In this document: in pieces, positions 40,213-49,664 of the stretch | Layout of the letters: the number at the start of each line of letters is the position of its first letter | How positions within the stretch are numbered: the first letter of the stretch is position 1 | Assembly: GCA_011525805.1 (NCBI GenBank) | Contig: WYBR01000040.1 | Location: 1 to 64,000 of the forward strand | From: Vicinamibacteraceae bacterium | GTDB lineage: Bacteria > Planctomycetota > Phycisphaerae > Phycisphaerales > UBA5793 | DNA length: 64,000 nt | Reading direction: 5' to 3' | Translations under genes and position numbers: made by a program | Notes under the pieces: generated by a model | Seen by the model: the letters and a program-made list of their open reading frames with translations, nothing else | Databases searched by the model: none | What the model was told of the DNA's origin: nothing

Positions 40213-41025
40213 CTACCGCCCGACCTCGAAGCGCTGGAAGCCGGTGACGGTGACGCCCTTGGGCAGCACGTCCTTCACGCTCTGCTTGCCTTCCGGGTCC
40301 TTCACGTACTTCTGGTTGAGAAGCGTGACTTCCTGGAGGAACTTGCGGATCTTGCCCTCGACCATTTTCTCGGCGATCTCGGGCGGCTTGCCGGACTCGA
40401 TCGCTTCAGCCTTGGCCAATTCGCGGTGCTTGTTGACGAGGTCGGCGGGGATGTCCTTGTCGGAGACGCCCTGCGGCGTGGGGACGTGGCTGACGATGTG
40501 CATGCAGATCCCCTTGGCCGTTTCCGCATCGACTTCGCCGGAGAAGGTGATGACCGCGGCCTTCTGGTTGTCGAAGTGGAGGTAGGCGCCAACGCACGGG
40601 GCCTCGAGTTTCAGGCCGCGCTTGAAGACCGTGTTCTCGCCCGTCGTGATGCGGATGTTGTCCACGAGCGACGTGATGCGGTCATTGGCCTTGACTTCAC
40701 CGGCGGCGCTCTTGAGCGCGATGGCGGCGATTTCGTTGGCGGCCTTCTCGACCATCTCGTTGCGCGCGGTGAAGTCCGTCTCGACGTTGACCTCGACGAT
40801 GGCGACGGCCTTGCGATCGGGGCTGGTGGCGACGGCGAGTCGTCCCTGGGCCATGGCCCGGCCGGCGCGCCCGTCCATCTTGCCCTTGAGTTTGGCGCGG
40901 AGCCACTCGACGGCTTTCTCCATGTCGCCGCCGTTCTCAGTCAGGGCCTCCTTGCAGTCCATCATCCCGAGGCCGGTCCGCTGGCGCAGGGCCATCACGT
41001 CTTTGGCGCTGATCGTTGCTGACAT
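40213..41025 (-). CDS. tsf: Translation elongation factor Ts
   Basis: Guanine-nucleotide exchange factor for EF-Tu. 270 residues. The N-terminal UBA-like domain has VMALRQRTGLGMMDCKEALT, the standard signature, followed by the core with EVNVETDFTARN. The C-terminus ends GVTVTGFQRFEVGR, whose coding sequence is duplicated in decayed form at 36195-36236. It follows rpsB on the same strand after 146 bases, the usual rpsB-tsf order. The gene is intact. Confidence 0.95.
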   Translation of the reverse strand: MSATISAKDVMALRQRTGLGMMDCKEALTENGGDMEKAVEWLRAKLKGKMDGRAGRAMAQGRLAVATSPDRKAVAIVEVNVETDFTARNEMVEKAANEIAAIALKSAAGEVKANDRITSLVDNIRITTGENTVFKRGLKLEAPCVGAYLHFDNQKAAVITFSGEVDAETAKGICMHIVSHVPTPQGVSDKDIPADLVNKHRELAKAEAIESGKPPEIAEKMVEGKIRKFLQEVTLLNQKYVKDPEGKQSVKDVLPKGVTVTGFQRFEVGR

Positions 41026-41171
41026 TCCATCATCCCTTCTGGTGCTTGCGGGTCGGGCGGGTCGCCGGGTGAGTCGATCGGCGGCTCAGCGCCCGGGTTT
41101 TTCTGAGATTGCTCAGCCCTCGCGGTGCGGGAGCGAGCGAGTGGAGCGAACGCGGTCGAACTCCGGCCCGA

Positions 41172-42053
41172 TCAGTTCGACCCCTGATTGGGTCCGACGG
41201 GCGCCGCGGCTTCGGCGCCGGGCTCGGCCTGTTCCTCGGGTCCGGCGGCGACGGGCTCGTCCTTGAGGAACATGGCGCGTCGGCTGCGGCGCGGGGTGGC
41301 GGCGGCGCCCTCGGCCGGCGCGCTGCGCGTCTCGTCCTCCGCCTGCTGGGCGACGACGCGCTGGTTCTTGCCCTCGACCACCGCGGCGCACAACTCGCGG
41401 ATGATGACGTCAATGGATCGCATCGAGTCGTCGTTGCCGGGAATGGGAATGTCGGCGAGGTCGGGATCGCCGTCGGTGTCGATGAGGCAGATTGTGGGGA
41501 TGCCGAGTTTCTTCGCCTCCATGATGGCGTTCATCTCGCGCTTGACGTCGATGACGACCATGGCGCCGGGCAACTTGCCCATGTTGCGGATGCCTTCGAG
41601 GTTGCGGAGGATCTTCTTGCGCTCGCGGCGCAACTGGCTCTCCATTTTTTTGGAGTAGTTGACGATCTCGCCGCTTTCCTCGATTCGTTCGAGTTCTTCG
41701 AGGCGCTTGAGGCGCGAGCGGATGGTGCGAAAGTTGGTGAGCGTGCCGCCGAGCCAGCGTTCGATGACCCAGTGCATCTTGACGTCGCCGACGCGCTCGC
41801 GGATGACGTCGCGCGCCTGGCGTTTGGTGCCGACGAAGCAGACGTCCTTGCCGGAGGCGACGGTCTTGGCGATGTACTTCTTGGCGAGCAGGAGGCCCTT
41901 GACGGTCTCCTTGATATCGATGATGTGGATGTTGTTGCGCTTGCCGTAGATGTACGGCTGCATGCGCGGGTTCCAGTTGGAACTGCGCTGGCCGAAGTGG
42001 ATGCCCGCTTCGATGAGGTCGCTCACGAGCGACTTGGAGGTGGTCTGGGCCAT
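41172..42053 (-). CDS. rpsB: 30S ribosomal protein S2
   Basis: 293 residues, longer than the common 240 because of a C-terminal extension rich in Ala, Glu and Pro (after about residue 235), often seen in this phylum's ribosomal proteins (recollection). Core signatures: LIEAGIHFGQRSSNWNPRM, FVGTKRQARD, WLGGTLTNF and ADIPIPGNDDSMRSID. The ATG at 42053 follows AAAGGAG. Upstream is a long leader from the promoter at 42302-42330; an S2-responsive control element is possible but not shown. Confidence 0.95.
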   Translation of the reverse strand: MAQTTSKSLVSDLIEAGIHFGQRSSNWNPRMQPYIYGKRNNIHIIDIKETVKGLLLAKKYIAKTVASGKDVCFVGTKRQARDVIRERVGDVKMHWVIERWLGGTLTNFRTIRSRLKRLEELERIEESGEIVNYSKKMESQLRRERKKILRNLEGIRNMGKLPGAMVVIDVKREMNAIMEAKKLGIPTICLIDTDGDPDLADIPIPGNDDSMRSIDVIIRELCAAVVEGKNQRVVAQQAEDETRSAPAEGAAATPRRSRRAMFLKDEPVAAGPEEQAEPGAEAAAPVGPNQGSN

Positions 42054-42410
42054 GATTCCGATGCTCCTTTCGAGCACAGCGACACCGGCGGGGGAGCAGT
42101 CAGCGCCGCGGCCCGATCCATCCGGGCGACGCAGCGAATCCCCCGCGACAAGGGCGCTTGCGGGTGGACAAATGCGGTCTGATTCTGCGAGAGAATGAAG
42201 ACCCGTACGTTTCAAGGCTCCGGCGCTGACGCGGCGGCCGCGGACCGAACACGTCCCACACCGCGCGGGAGCCCCTGATCGCTGACCTCGATCAAGATGA
42301 AACTCTAGCCCTTCCGGGCGAGCGGTTCAATCGCTCGGGCGGGCCGGTCAGGGCGTTTGGATGGCGTCGCGGGGCGGGAAACCGCACAAAAACGCCCTCA
42401 TCGCCCCCGA
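42054..42410 (-). other. rpsB leader and promoter region
   Basis: A 357-base gap that contains the rpsB promoter and about 240 bases of GC-rich untranslated leader. I see no reading frame worth calling and no leader structure I can name. Confidence 0.5.
42302..42330 (-). promoter_or_regulatory. Sigma-70-type promoter for rpsB-tsf
   Basis: On the minus strand TTGAAC (42330-42325), a 17-base spacer, and TAGAGT (42307-42302). Spacing is ideal. It would start transcription near 42294 and give a leader of about 240 bases. Confidence 0.65.
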
Positions 42411-43226
42411 TCACTCCTCCAGGCGGCGGCGGTGCAGAATCGGCATGAGGTCGAAATAGGGCCGGATGATCTCCGACTCGGAGCGGGCGAACTCGACGTA
42501 GGAGCCGTCGAAGAAGACCCGCCCTTCGTGAAGCATGACCACTCTCGGCTCGAGGCGGTGGAGCAGGTCCTTGTCGTGGGTGATGATGACCGTGGTGCGC
42601 GGGATGCGGCGACCCGTCGGCCGCTGGTGTGTGTCGTAGATGAGGCGGTGAATCTGCGCGGCGTGGGTCGGGTCCAGGCCGGTGGTCGGCTCGTCGTAGA
42701 ACATGAGGATCGGGTCCATCGAAAGCGCCCGGGCGACGGCGACGCGCTTGGCCATGCCCCCGGAGAGTTCATCCCGGTCCTTGTTCAGGAGCGAGTCAAT
42801 GTCTTTAAAGCCGACCGATTTGAGCGATTCGACGGCGATCGGCCGGATCTGTCCGTCCGTCAGTCCCTTCACTTCTCGAAACCACAGCGCGATGTTCTCG
42901 AAGACCGAGCCGGAGAAGAGGGCGTTGCGCTGGAAGACCACCGCCCAGTGCGTCCGGAGGCGGTCCATGTCGTCTTCGGAGAGGTCGGCGATGTCAACGA
43001 GGGCGTGGTCGGGCCGCTCGTGATCGGCGATGAGAACGCGGCCCTGATCCGGGAGCAACTGGCGCAGGATGTGCTTGAGCAGGACGGTCTTGCCGCAGCC
43101 CGATCCACCGACGATGGCCGTGAGATCGCCGCGGTTGATTTGGAGCGTGACGCCGGTGAGAACCGCGTGCTCGTTGAAAGACTTGTGCACGTCTTCGACG
43201 AGGATTTCCGTCGCGGCGGGCGGCAT
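42411..43226 (-). CDS. ABC transporter ATP-binding protein (MlaF-like)
   Basis: 271 residues. Walker A GGSGCGKT at 40-47, Q-loop in VVFQRNALF, signature LSGGM, Walker B ILMFYDEP followed by the TTGLDP D-loop, and the switch histidine in IITHDKD. The sequence style (FSGSVFENIALW) matches the MlaF/Ttg2A group that moves lipids between membranes. The partner permease (MlaE) and substrate-binding protein (MlaD) are not beside it, so it is an orphan here. It lies between rpsB and the chloride channel gene, all on the minus strand. Confidence 0.85.
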   Translation of the reverse strand: MPPAATEILVEDVHKSFNEHAVLTGVTLQINRGDLTAIVGGSGCGKTVLLKHILRQLLPDQGRVLIADHERPDHALVDIADLSEDDMDRLRTHWAVVFQRNALFSGSVFENIALWFREVKGLTDGQIRPIAVESLKSVGFKDIDSLLNKDRDELSGGMAKRVAVARALSMDPILMFYDEPTTGLDPTHAAQIHRLIYDTHQRPTGRRIPRTTVIITHDKDLLHRLEPRVVMLHEGRVFFDGSYVEFARSESEIIRPYFDLMPILHRRRLEE

Positions 43227-43271
43227 GGCCGGGGATCATACCGGCGCCGATTCGACGGCTCCCGAAGCGCC

Positions 43272-45125
43272 TCAGGCGGACTCCAGCGCCTGCTGGTAGC
43301 GGCGAATGACGTTGGCGCGCGTGATCAACCCGAGCGGCCGACCCTGGGACTGGGACATCATGCACAGCCCGGCCACGTCGGACCCTGCGAACTTCTCCAT
43401 TACGGTGTCGAGCGTTTCCTCCGGATCGACCGTGGGCAGGTCGGTGCGAAGGAGTTCGGCGACGAGCAGCAGCGGGATCGCCTCGCGATCGACCAGCGCC
43501 GTGCGGAGGTCCTCGCCGGTGACCATGCCGAGGTAGCGTCCGTGTTCATCGACCACGACGAAGTCCGGCGCGGTGCGCGGCATGTGCATCGAGATCAGTT
43601 TCGAGAGAGGATCGGAGGCGTAGATGGGCTCATCGGGCAGGGGCGTGAGCGGGACGGCGCGCGCCTGCACGCGCCGCATGACCGTCATGTCGCGCCCGCC
43701 GCCGACGAGCACGCCCGACTGGCGCAGTTTCATCGTATAGATGGAGTCGCCCATCCACAGATGGGATCCGATGGCGGCGATGATGGAGGCGAGCATCGCG
43801 GGCAGCAGGACGCGCGGCTCGCGCGTCAGTTCGTAGAGCAGCAGGATGCCGGTGAAGGGGGCAAAGGTCGTGCCGGCGATGACCGCCGCCATGCCGACGA
43901 GCGCGTAGGAGGCCGGCGTCGCCCCCTGCGGCAGGAGTGAGAGGCGCTCCAGGAGCAGTCCGAAGGCCGCCCCGGAGGTCGCGCCGACGTAGAGCGAAGG
44001 CGCAAAAACCCCGCCGGAACCGCCGGAGCCGAGCGTCAGGCACGTGGCGCCGGCCTTGAAGAGCGTCAGCAGCACGAGCACGGAGACCAGCAGCGGCGTC
44101 CCATCGCCGCGGAGTTCGACCTCGGCTGCCTGGCCGAGGGCCTCGGCCGGCGCCGCCGCGAAGGTGCCCGGCTCAATGAGACGGACGATCGTCTGGTAGC
44201 CGTTGCCGAAGAAAGGCGGGACCTTCTGCTCGGTCCCGTAGCCACGCATGAGCAGCACCCAGGCGATCCCCGCCAGCCCCAGCAGGCCCGCGCCGAATGC
44301 CGGGAGGATGATGCGGCTGATTCGCACCCGGTCGAACCGCTCCTCCGTCCAGTGCAGCAGGCGCGTGAAGCCAACACTGACGAGGACGCAGACGAATCCG
44401 AGCAGGATGTAACTGGGCAGTTCGAACGCGGAGAACTCGTAGCCCTGCAGGCCGACGGCGAAGATGGCGTCGTTCTTGTGCAGGAGCACCTGGGTCATGG
44501 CGGTTGAGAAGACGCTGGCGATGACGATGGGGGCGAGGATGCGCAGCGAGAAGTCGCGCAGCATGACTTCGAGGACGAAGAAGACGCCGGCGATCGGGGC
44601 GTTGAACACCGAGGCGATGCCCGCCGCCGCGCCGCAACCCACCAGGGTGCTGAGTTCGACGCGGTTCGTCCTCGCGGCCTGCCCGAAGACCGAGCCGGAG
44701 GTGGCGCCGATCTGGACGATCGGTCCCTCGACGCCGCCCGAGCCCCCCGAGCCGACCGTGGCGATGGAGGCGACGATCTTGACCGCACCGACGCGCCAGG
44801 GAATCCGGCCGCCACGTCGCGCGATCGCGTCGATGACCTGCGGCACGCCGTGCCCGCGAGCATCCTGCGCCAGAAAGTGCACGAGCAGGCCGGTGAGAAG
44901 CGCCCCGACCATCGGCAACACGGGCAGGAGATAGATCGGCCAGGCCGCCTGCGCGCCGCGGCTGCCCTCTTCCGTCAGGTGCAGCGCCTTGGCAAAGGCG
45001 ACCGCGCCGCACGCCGTCACCGTCCCGATGATCGCCCCGTAGATGATGAGGATCCAGTCGCGTCCGAGGCCGAGGTCCGCCTGGCGGATGCGGCTGCTCG
45101 CCATTCTCAGGAGTGAAGCGACCAT
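43272..45125 (-). CDS. ClC-family chloride channel/transporter with C-terminal CBS domains
   Basis: 617 residues. About ten to twelve membrane helices carry the ClC selectivity motifs: GSGGSGGVEGP with the gating glutamate kept, GGVFAPSLYVGA and the later GTTFAPFTGI. The external glutamate means it may be a chloride/proton exchanger rather than a channel. Residues about 480-615 form two CBS domains (TAPDFVVVDEHGRYLGMV and a second ending RPLGLITRANVI) that sense nucleotides in relatives. The start could also be the ATG 7 codons later. It is followed by the ABC ATPase gene. Confidence 0.9.
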   Translation of the reverse strand: MVASLLRMASSRIRQADLGLGRDWILIIYGAIIGTVTACGAVAFAKALHLTEEGSRGAQAAWPIYLLPVLPMVGALLTGLLVHFLAQDARGHGVPQVIDAIARRGGRIPWRVGAVKIVASIATVGSGGSGGVEGPIVQIGATSGSVFGQAARTNRVELSTLVGCGAAAGIASVFNAPIAGVFFVLEVMLRDFSLRILAPIVIASVFSTAMTQVLLHKNDAIFAVGLQGYEFSAFELPSYILLGFVCVLVSVGFTRLLHWTEERFDRVRISRIILPAFGAGLLGLAGIAWVLLMRGYGTEQKVPPFFGNGYQTIVRLIEPGTFAAAPAEALGQAAEVELRGDGTPLLVSVLVLLTLFKAGATCLTLGSGGSGGVFAPSLYVGATSGAAFGLLLERLSLLPQGATPASYALVGMAAVIAGTTFAPFTGILLLYELTREPRVLLPAMLASIIAAIGSHLWMGDSIYTMKLRQSGVLVGGGRDMTVMRRVQARAVPLTPLPDEPIYASDPLSKLISMHMPRTAPDFVVVDEHGRYLGMVTGEDLRTALVDREAIPLLLVAELLRTDLPTVDPEETLDTVMEKFAGSDVAGLCMMSQSQGRPLGLITRANVIRRYQQALESA

Positions 45126-45205
45126 GGGCAGGGTGTGCGTCGGGTGGGCAGGCGTGTCCGCGGCAGCGGGGGACGCTCCCGGGACGCGCGGGGCCGTGAA
45201 CGAAT

Positions 45206-45230
45206 CAAGCCCCGGAGGCTCCGGGGCTTG
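45206..45230 (-). terminator. Perfect hairpin after tRNA-Gly
   Basis: 11-bp perfect stem (CAAGCCCCGGA/TCCGGGGCTTG) with a 3-base loop, 6 bases past the tRNA end on the minus strand. The bases after it are not T-rich, so it may act as a processing signal or a weak terminator. Confidence 0.5.
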
Positions 45231-45236
45231 TGAAAG

Positions 45237-45308
45237 AGCGGGTGATGAGATTCGAACTCACGACATTCACGTTGGCAACGTGACGCTCTACCACTGAGCT
45301 ACACCCGC
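45237..45308 (-). tRNA. tRNA-Gly, anticodon GCC
   Basis: 72 bases. Acceptor GCGGGTG pairs with CACCCGC, D arm GCTC/GAGC, anticodon stem CACGT with loop TTGCCAA, T arm GTGAG/CTCAT with TTCGAAT. CCA is not encoded. Confidence 0.97.
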
Positions 45309-45362
45309 GCGGTGTGCGGATTCTACCGCCTCATCGGGTTTTGACAAGTGGCCCTTGACCCT

Positions 45363-46178
45363 TCAACGGGCTCCCGGCAGGCGCGGGAGGCGATTGAGTT
45401 CCTTCAGCGCCGCCTGCGTGCGCCGCAGCAGATCCGACTCCCTTTCGGCGTCGCCGAATCGTCCGATGCGGAGCAGGGCGCGTCTCGGGCCGGCCGCATC
45501 CTGCCGATCGCCGATGACGACCAGCCTCCCCGCCGCGCCGTCGAGCATCTTCAGATCGAAGATGGTCGCGTACCGCCAGCGGTCCACGCCCGCGACGGCG
45601 TAGTCGACGTCGCGCCGCGTCTTGCCCGCCCGCCCGACGGCGGCTTCGAGATCGACCCAGCGACCGGAGAGATCGAGTGTGGTCCAGTCCGCGGCGGGAG
45701 GCGCCGACGTCGCCTGCGTGTCCGCCCTGACGCTCAGGCTGGCCGCCAGGAGTTCGGCGAGCCTCGCTTCTTCGGACGGGTTGCCGAAGCGGCCGTATCG
45801 GACCTCCACCGCCACCTCGGCGGGCGATTCGGGCAGGTGCCTGACGATCAGAATCCGGCCCGTGGGCTCACCCTCCCGGAGCAGATCTCCATGGAGTACT
45901 GGCGGAATCGAGACGATAGGACGGAAGTCCAGCCCTTCCCGGTCCAAGGTTGTAAGTGTCGGTGGCAAAAGGTCTTGTGTCGCAAGGGCCGCCTTGTGCC
46001 CGGCCGGTTCGGCGGGGGGGGCCTGGTAGTAGTCGCGCTGCGCGGCGGCGCAGCCCCAAACAGACATCAAACAGATTCCCGCGAGAAGTCCCGCCGGGAC
46101 GCCAAGCCCTCCCCCGGAATGCCGATTAGAATCACGGATACCCCGCGACCGGCTGCAAGGGGAAGGTGGGACGGTCAT
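45363..46178 (-). CDS. Probable lipoprotein of unknown function
   Basis: About 271 residues. A hydrophobic segment ending LMSVWGC looks like a lipobox (MSVWGC), but the region before it is long and polar, so the true start may be a few codons further in than the ATG used here; no ribosome site is visible at either. After residue 50 the protein is soluble with two similar-looking halves: VRYGRFGNPSEEARLAELL and RIGRFGDAERESDLLRRTQ, an internal repeat of a GRFGxxxRESxLL type. No family recognised. It diverges from phoH. Confidence 0.55.
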   Translation of the reverse strand: MTVPPSPCSRSRGIRDSNRHSGGGLGVPAGLLAGICLMSVWGCAAAQRDYYQAPPAEPAGHKAALATQDLLPPTLTTLDREGLDFRPIVSIPPVLHGDLLREGEPTGRILIVRHLPESPAEVAVEVRYGRFGNPSEEARLAELLAASLSVRADTQATSAPPAADWTTLDLSGRWVDLEAAVGRAGKTRRDVDYAVAGVDRWRYATIFDLKMLDGAAGRLVVIGDRQDAAGPRRALLRIGRFGDAERESDLLRRTQAALKELNRLPRLPGAR

Positions 46179-46194
46179 CGCGCTTGCGGGCGCG

Positions 46195-47274
46195 ATGAAC
46201 GGAGTCGGACTATTGCTTGAACACACGCTCAAGATTCCTCCCGGTGTCGATCGGACCACGCTGCTTGGCTCGGCGGACAGGAACCTGAAGATGATCCGCG
46301 AAGCGCTGGGAGTCTCCATCTCGGCGCAGAACGGCCGGATCGTGCTTCGGGGCGATGATGCCGCCGTGAACAAGGCCGCGGCCGTCCTCGAACACCTCGC
46401 CCGACTGGCGCACAGCCGCCAGTCATTATCGCGTGAACAGGTGCTCGAAGCCATCGTCGCCGCGCCGGAAGCGCCGCGCGTGGATGAGACGCTCGTGGGC
46501 GACGACCTGCCCGCGTGGGAGGGGCTCATCAACGTCTATGCGTCCGGTCGTCCCGTGCGCCCCAAGACGATGAACCAGGACCTCTACCTCGAAGCCATCC
46601 GCACCTGCGATCTCGTCTTCGGCATCGGACCGGCGGGCACGGGCAAGACGTACCTCGCCGTCGCCGCCGCCGTCCACATGCTCAAGATCGGGCGCGTCAA
46701 GCGCCTCGTCCTGGCGCGCCCAGCCGTTGAGGCAGGCGAGCGTCTCGGCTTTCTTCCCGGCGATCTCCAGCAGAAGGTCAATCCCTATCTCCGCCCGCTG
46801 TTTGATGCGCTCGGCGACATGCTCGACTACCAGTCGCTTCAGCGCTTCATCGCCAACGACGTGGTCGAGATCATCCCGCTGGCGTTCATGCGCGGCCGGA
46901 CGCTCAACGACGCCGCGATCATCCTGGACGAGGCGCAGAACGCGACGATCTCGCAGATGATGATGTTCCTGACGCGCACGGGCCGGCGCAGCAAGTGCAT
47001 CGTCACCGGCGACCCGAGCCAGGTGGACCTCGACGATCCAACGCAGTCGGGGTTGATCGACGCGGTGCGACGCCTCCAGCGGATCCGCGGCGTGGGGACG
47101 GTGGCGCTGGGGCGCGAGGACATTGTCCGGCATCGGCTGGTGCAGGAGATCGTCGAGGCGTACGGGTCGCGCGCCGTGGAGGAGTCGGCTGCATCCGAGC
47201 GCCGTGCGACCCGCAGCGCCCGCCGCTCGCCGTCGCCGTCGCCGGAGCGCGGAGGGAGCGAGGCGCCGGCATGA
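46195..47274 (+). CDS. phoH: PhoH-family ATPase
   Basis: 359 residues. An N-terminal KH-like part (about 1-95: GSADRNLKMIREALGV) suggests RNA binding. The PhoH ATPase domain follows, with Walker A GPAGTGKT at 145-152, Walker B AAIILDEAQNA and the conserved NDAAII...TGDPSQVDL segment. PhoH acts in RNA metabolism or ribosome-linked stress in relatives. Its stop overlaps the next gene's ATG by 4 bases. Bacteria often have phoH, pgpH and ybeY in a row; ybeY is not seen here. A basic Ser/Arg-rich tail closes the protein. Confidence 0.9.
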   Translation: MNGVGLLLEHTLKIPPGVDRTTLLGSADRNLKMIREALGVSISAQNGRIVLRGDDAAVNKAAAVLEHLARLAHSRQSLSREQVLEAIVAAPEAPRVDETLVGDDLPAWEGLINVYASGRPVRPKTMNQDLYLEAIRTCDLVFGIGPAGTGKTYLAVAAAVHMLKIGRVKRLVLARPAVEAGERLGFLPGDLQQKVNPYLRPLFDALGDMLDYQSLQRFIANDVVEIIPLAFMRGRTLNDAAIILDEAQNATISQMMMFLTRTGRRSKCIVTGDPSQVDLDDPTQSGLIDAVRRLQRIRGVGTVALGREDIVRHRLVQEIVEAYGSRAVEESAASERRATRSARRSPSPSPERGGSEAPA

Positions 47275-49610
47275 CCCGATCCACCTCGATGCGAAACGCC
47301 AAGCGGCCTGGGCGCGGCGCCGGGATCGGCCGGCGCGACGAGTTCCGCCGCACGAGGCCGCCGGCCGACCGGCGCCCCTTCGCGGCCTGGCGCGACCGGC
47401 CGGAGATCCTTCTGGCGCTCGCCGTCGCGGTGCTTTACGTTCTGGGCGCTTCGACGTTTATCATCTGGTCGCGCGGCCAGGCGATGGTGGCCGAGAACCA
47501 GATCATGCGCGACACCTTCGCCGCGCGCGTCTACTTCGAGGTCTTCGACGAAAGCGGGACGCGGGCCCGGCGCGAACTGGCGATGCAGCAGGCGCCTCGG
47601 GTCTACGTCGAGATTGAGAAGACCACCTCGCCGCTGCGCCAGGCGATTCTCGGCCTGCCCAAGGCGGTCGCCGGCCGCGCCACGCCCGCCGAGGTCAACG
47701 AGACGCTCGTGCGCGCGTTCAACCTCACCCCCGAGACCCTCGCCGCCCTGCACGCGTTCACCGACGCGCAGGGTGAGCCGACCGCCGAGTGGACGGCGCT
47801 CGTGGAGCAGTTCTTCGCCCGCGGCCTCTACCGCCGCCCCATCATCGACTCCGATCGCTGGCAACTCGAGCCCGTGCTGACTCCCGCCCCGATTCGCCTG
47901 CGCCTGGCGGACGGCACGACGCGCACCGTGAACGTGGCCGACCTCGTCGACGCCGAGGGCGACTGGCCCGAAGCCCTACTCGCCGAGGTCGCGGGCGGCT
48001 TTCCCCGCCCCATTCAGCCGGCGATCGTCCATCGACTGCGGCTCGAACGTCGCCCGATGTTCCAGTTCGACGAGGCGGCGACGCAGCAGTCGGCGCAGAC
48101 GGCGGCCCAGGCCGTGGCGGACCAGGTCATCCCGCACAAGCAGGGAGCGGTGCTCTACACCCGCGGCAATCGGCTCACCGCCGAGCAGGTGCAACTCGTT
48201 CACGCCGAGTACGACGCCTACCGCAAGGCCCTTCGCCCGCCGGCGCGATGGACGGGCCGGATCGGCGTCGCCGGACTCGTGTCCCTCCTCGCCGGGGCGC
48301 TGGCGGCCTACCTGTCGATCTTCCATGCGCCGGCCCTGTCGAGGCCGCGGCACCTGCTCACCCTTTCGCTCATGAGCGTCGGCGCGCTGATGCTCTCGGC
48401 CCTGGCGACGCGCGCGATGCCGCAGGCGCTCATTCTCGCCATCATCGCACCAACGCTGCTGCTGACCGTGATCGTCCACGTCGCCTACGGGCGGAGCATG
48501 GCCGTGGGTGTCAGCGCCTTTCACGCCCTGCTCATCTGTCTCGCGCTCGACCTGCGCATCAGCGCGCTGATCCTGCTCGTCGTCGGATCCTGCGCGATCG
48601 TCGCCACGCTGCTCGACATCCGCGACCGCCACACGCTCGTGCGCGCCGGGGTGATGACGGGGGCGGTGGTCGGCGTGGGCGCGATCCTGCGCTCGATCTG
48701 GACGCTGCCGATGGTCGAGCCTTCACCCTACTGGCAGGCAGCGCTGCACGACGGGCTCTTCGGCGCCTCCGCGGGCATCCTCGTCGGCGTGTTCGCGCTG
48801 GGCGTTCTCTCAACCGTCGAGCGCCTCTTCGATGTCACCACCGGGCTGACGCTCGTTGAGTTGCGCGATCCCAAGCACCCGCTGCTTCGCGAACTGCACC
48901 AGCGCGCGCCGGGCACGTGGAACCACTCCTGGCAGGTCGCCACGATCGCCGAGACCGCGGCCGAGGCGATCGGCGCCAATTCGCTGCTCACCTACGTCGG
49001 CGCCCTCTACCACGACATCGGCAAGATGAACAAGCCGCAGTACTTCGTGGAAAACCAGGCGGACGGGCTCAACCGCCATGAGAAACTCAGCCCAGCCATG
49101 AGCCTGCTGCTCATCGTCGGGCACGTGAAGGACGGCCTGGAGATGGCCCGCGAGTGGGGGCTGCCCAAGCCGCTGCACCACTTCATCGAGGCCCACCACG
49201 GCACCACGCTCGTCGAGTACTTCTACCAGGTGGCCAAGGAGCGCGCCGAGGCCGGCCGCACCAACGAAGACGTCAACGAAGTCACCTACCGCTACCCCGG
49301 ACCCAGGCCGCGCAGCCGCGAAGTCGCCATCATCATGCTCGCCGACGCGGCCGAGTCTTCCTCGCGCACCCTCGCCGACTTTTCCCCGACGCGCATCGAG
49401 CAACTCGTGCGCAACCTCGGGCAGAAGCGCCTCCTCGACCACCAGTTCGACGAGTGCAACCTCACGCTGCGCGAGTTGACGATGATCGAAGACTCGATCA
49501 TCAAGTCGCTCTGCGCCATCCGCCACGCCCGCATCGTGTATCCCGCCGAGCGGGAGCGCGAGGCGCCGGAGCGCGAGACGCCGACCCCGCCCGCGGCGCA
49601 GACGGCTTGA
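47271..49610 (+). CDS. PgpH/YqfF-type membrane HD phosphodiesterase
   Basis: 779 residues, likely a cyclic-di-AMP phosphodiesterase by family. A membrane helix near residue 45, a large extracytoplasmic 7TM-HD-type sensor domain (about 70-325), then about seven helices (330-540), then the cytoplasmic HD domain. The metal site is explicit: HSW in NHSWQVATIAE, HD at about 581 in GALYHDIGK, and the later HHG in FIEAHHGTTLVEYF. It overlaps phoH by ATGA. Whether this lineage makes c-di-AMP cannot be read here. Confidence 0.9.
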   Translation: MTRSTSMRNAKRPGRGAGIGRRDEFRRTRPPADRRPFAAWRDRPEILLALAVAVLYVLGASTFIIWSRGQAMVAENQIMRDTFAARVYFEVFDESGTRARRELAMQQAPRVYVEIEKTTSPLRQAILGLPKAVAGRATPAEVNETLVRAFNLTPETLAALHAFTDAQGEPTAEWTALVEQFFARGLYRRPIIDSDRWQLEPVLTPAPIRLRLADGTTRTVNVADLVDAEGDWPEALLAEVAGGFPRPIQPAIVHRLRLERRPMFQFDEAATQQSAQTAAQAVADQVIPHKQGAVLYTRGNRLTAEQVQLVHAEYDAYRKALRPPARWTGRIGVAGLVSLLAGALAAYLSIFHAPALSRPRHLLTLSLMSVGALMLSALATRAMPQALILAIIAPTLLLTVIVHVAYGRSMAVGVSAFHALLICLALDLRISALILLVVGSCAIVATLLDIRDRHTLVRAGVMTGAVVGVGAILRSIWTLPMVEPSPYWQAALHDGLFGASAGILVGVFALGVLSTVERLFDVTTGLTLVELRDPKHPLLRELHQRAPGTWNHSWQVATIAETAAEAIGANSLLTYVGALYHDIGKMNKPQYFVENQADGLNRHEKLSPAMSLLLIVGHVKDGLEMAREWGLPKPLHHFIEAHHGTTLVEYFYQVAKERAEAGRTNEDVNEVTYRYPGPRPRSREVAIIMLADAAESSSRTLADFSPTRIEQLVRNLGQKRLLDHQFDECNLTLRELTMIEDSIIKSLCAIRHARIVYPAEREREAPERETPTPPAAQTA

Positions 49611-49664
49611 GGCGAAGACGCAAGCGACCTCGGAGCGCGAGGAAGTCTGTAAGGCGCGGGAGCG

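Noticed and set aside
36195-40264. Classical integrative element in tsf
   Set aside because: There is no integrase or excisionase; the duplicated 3' end is reported as an observation, not as a defined element.
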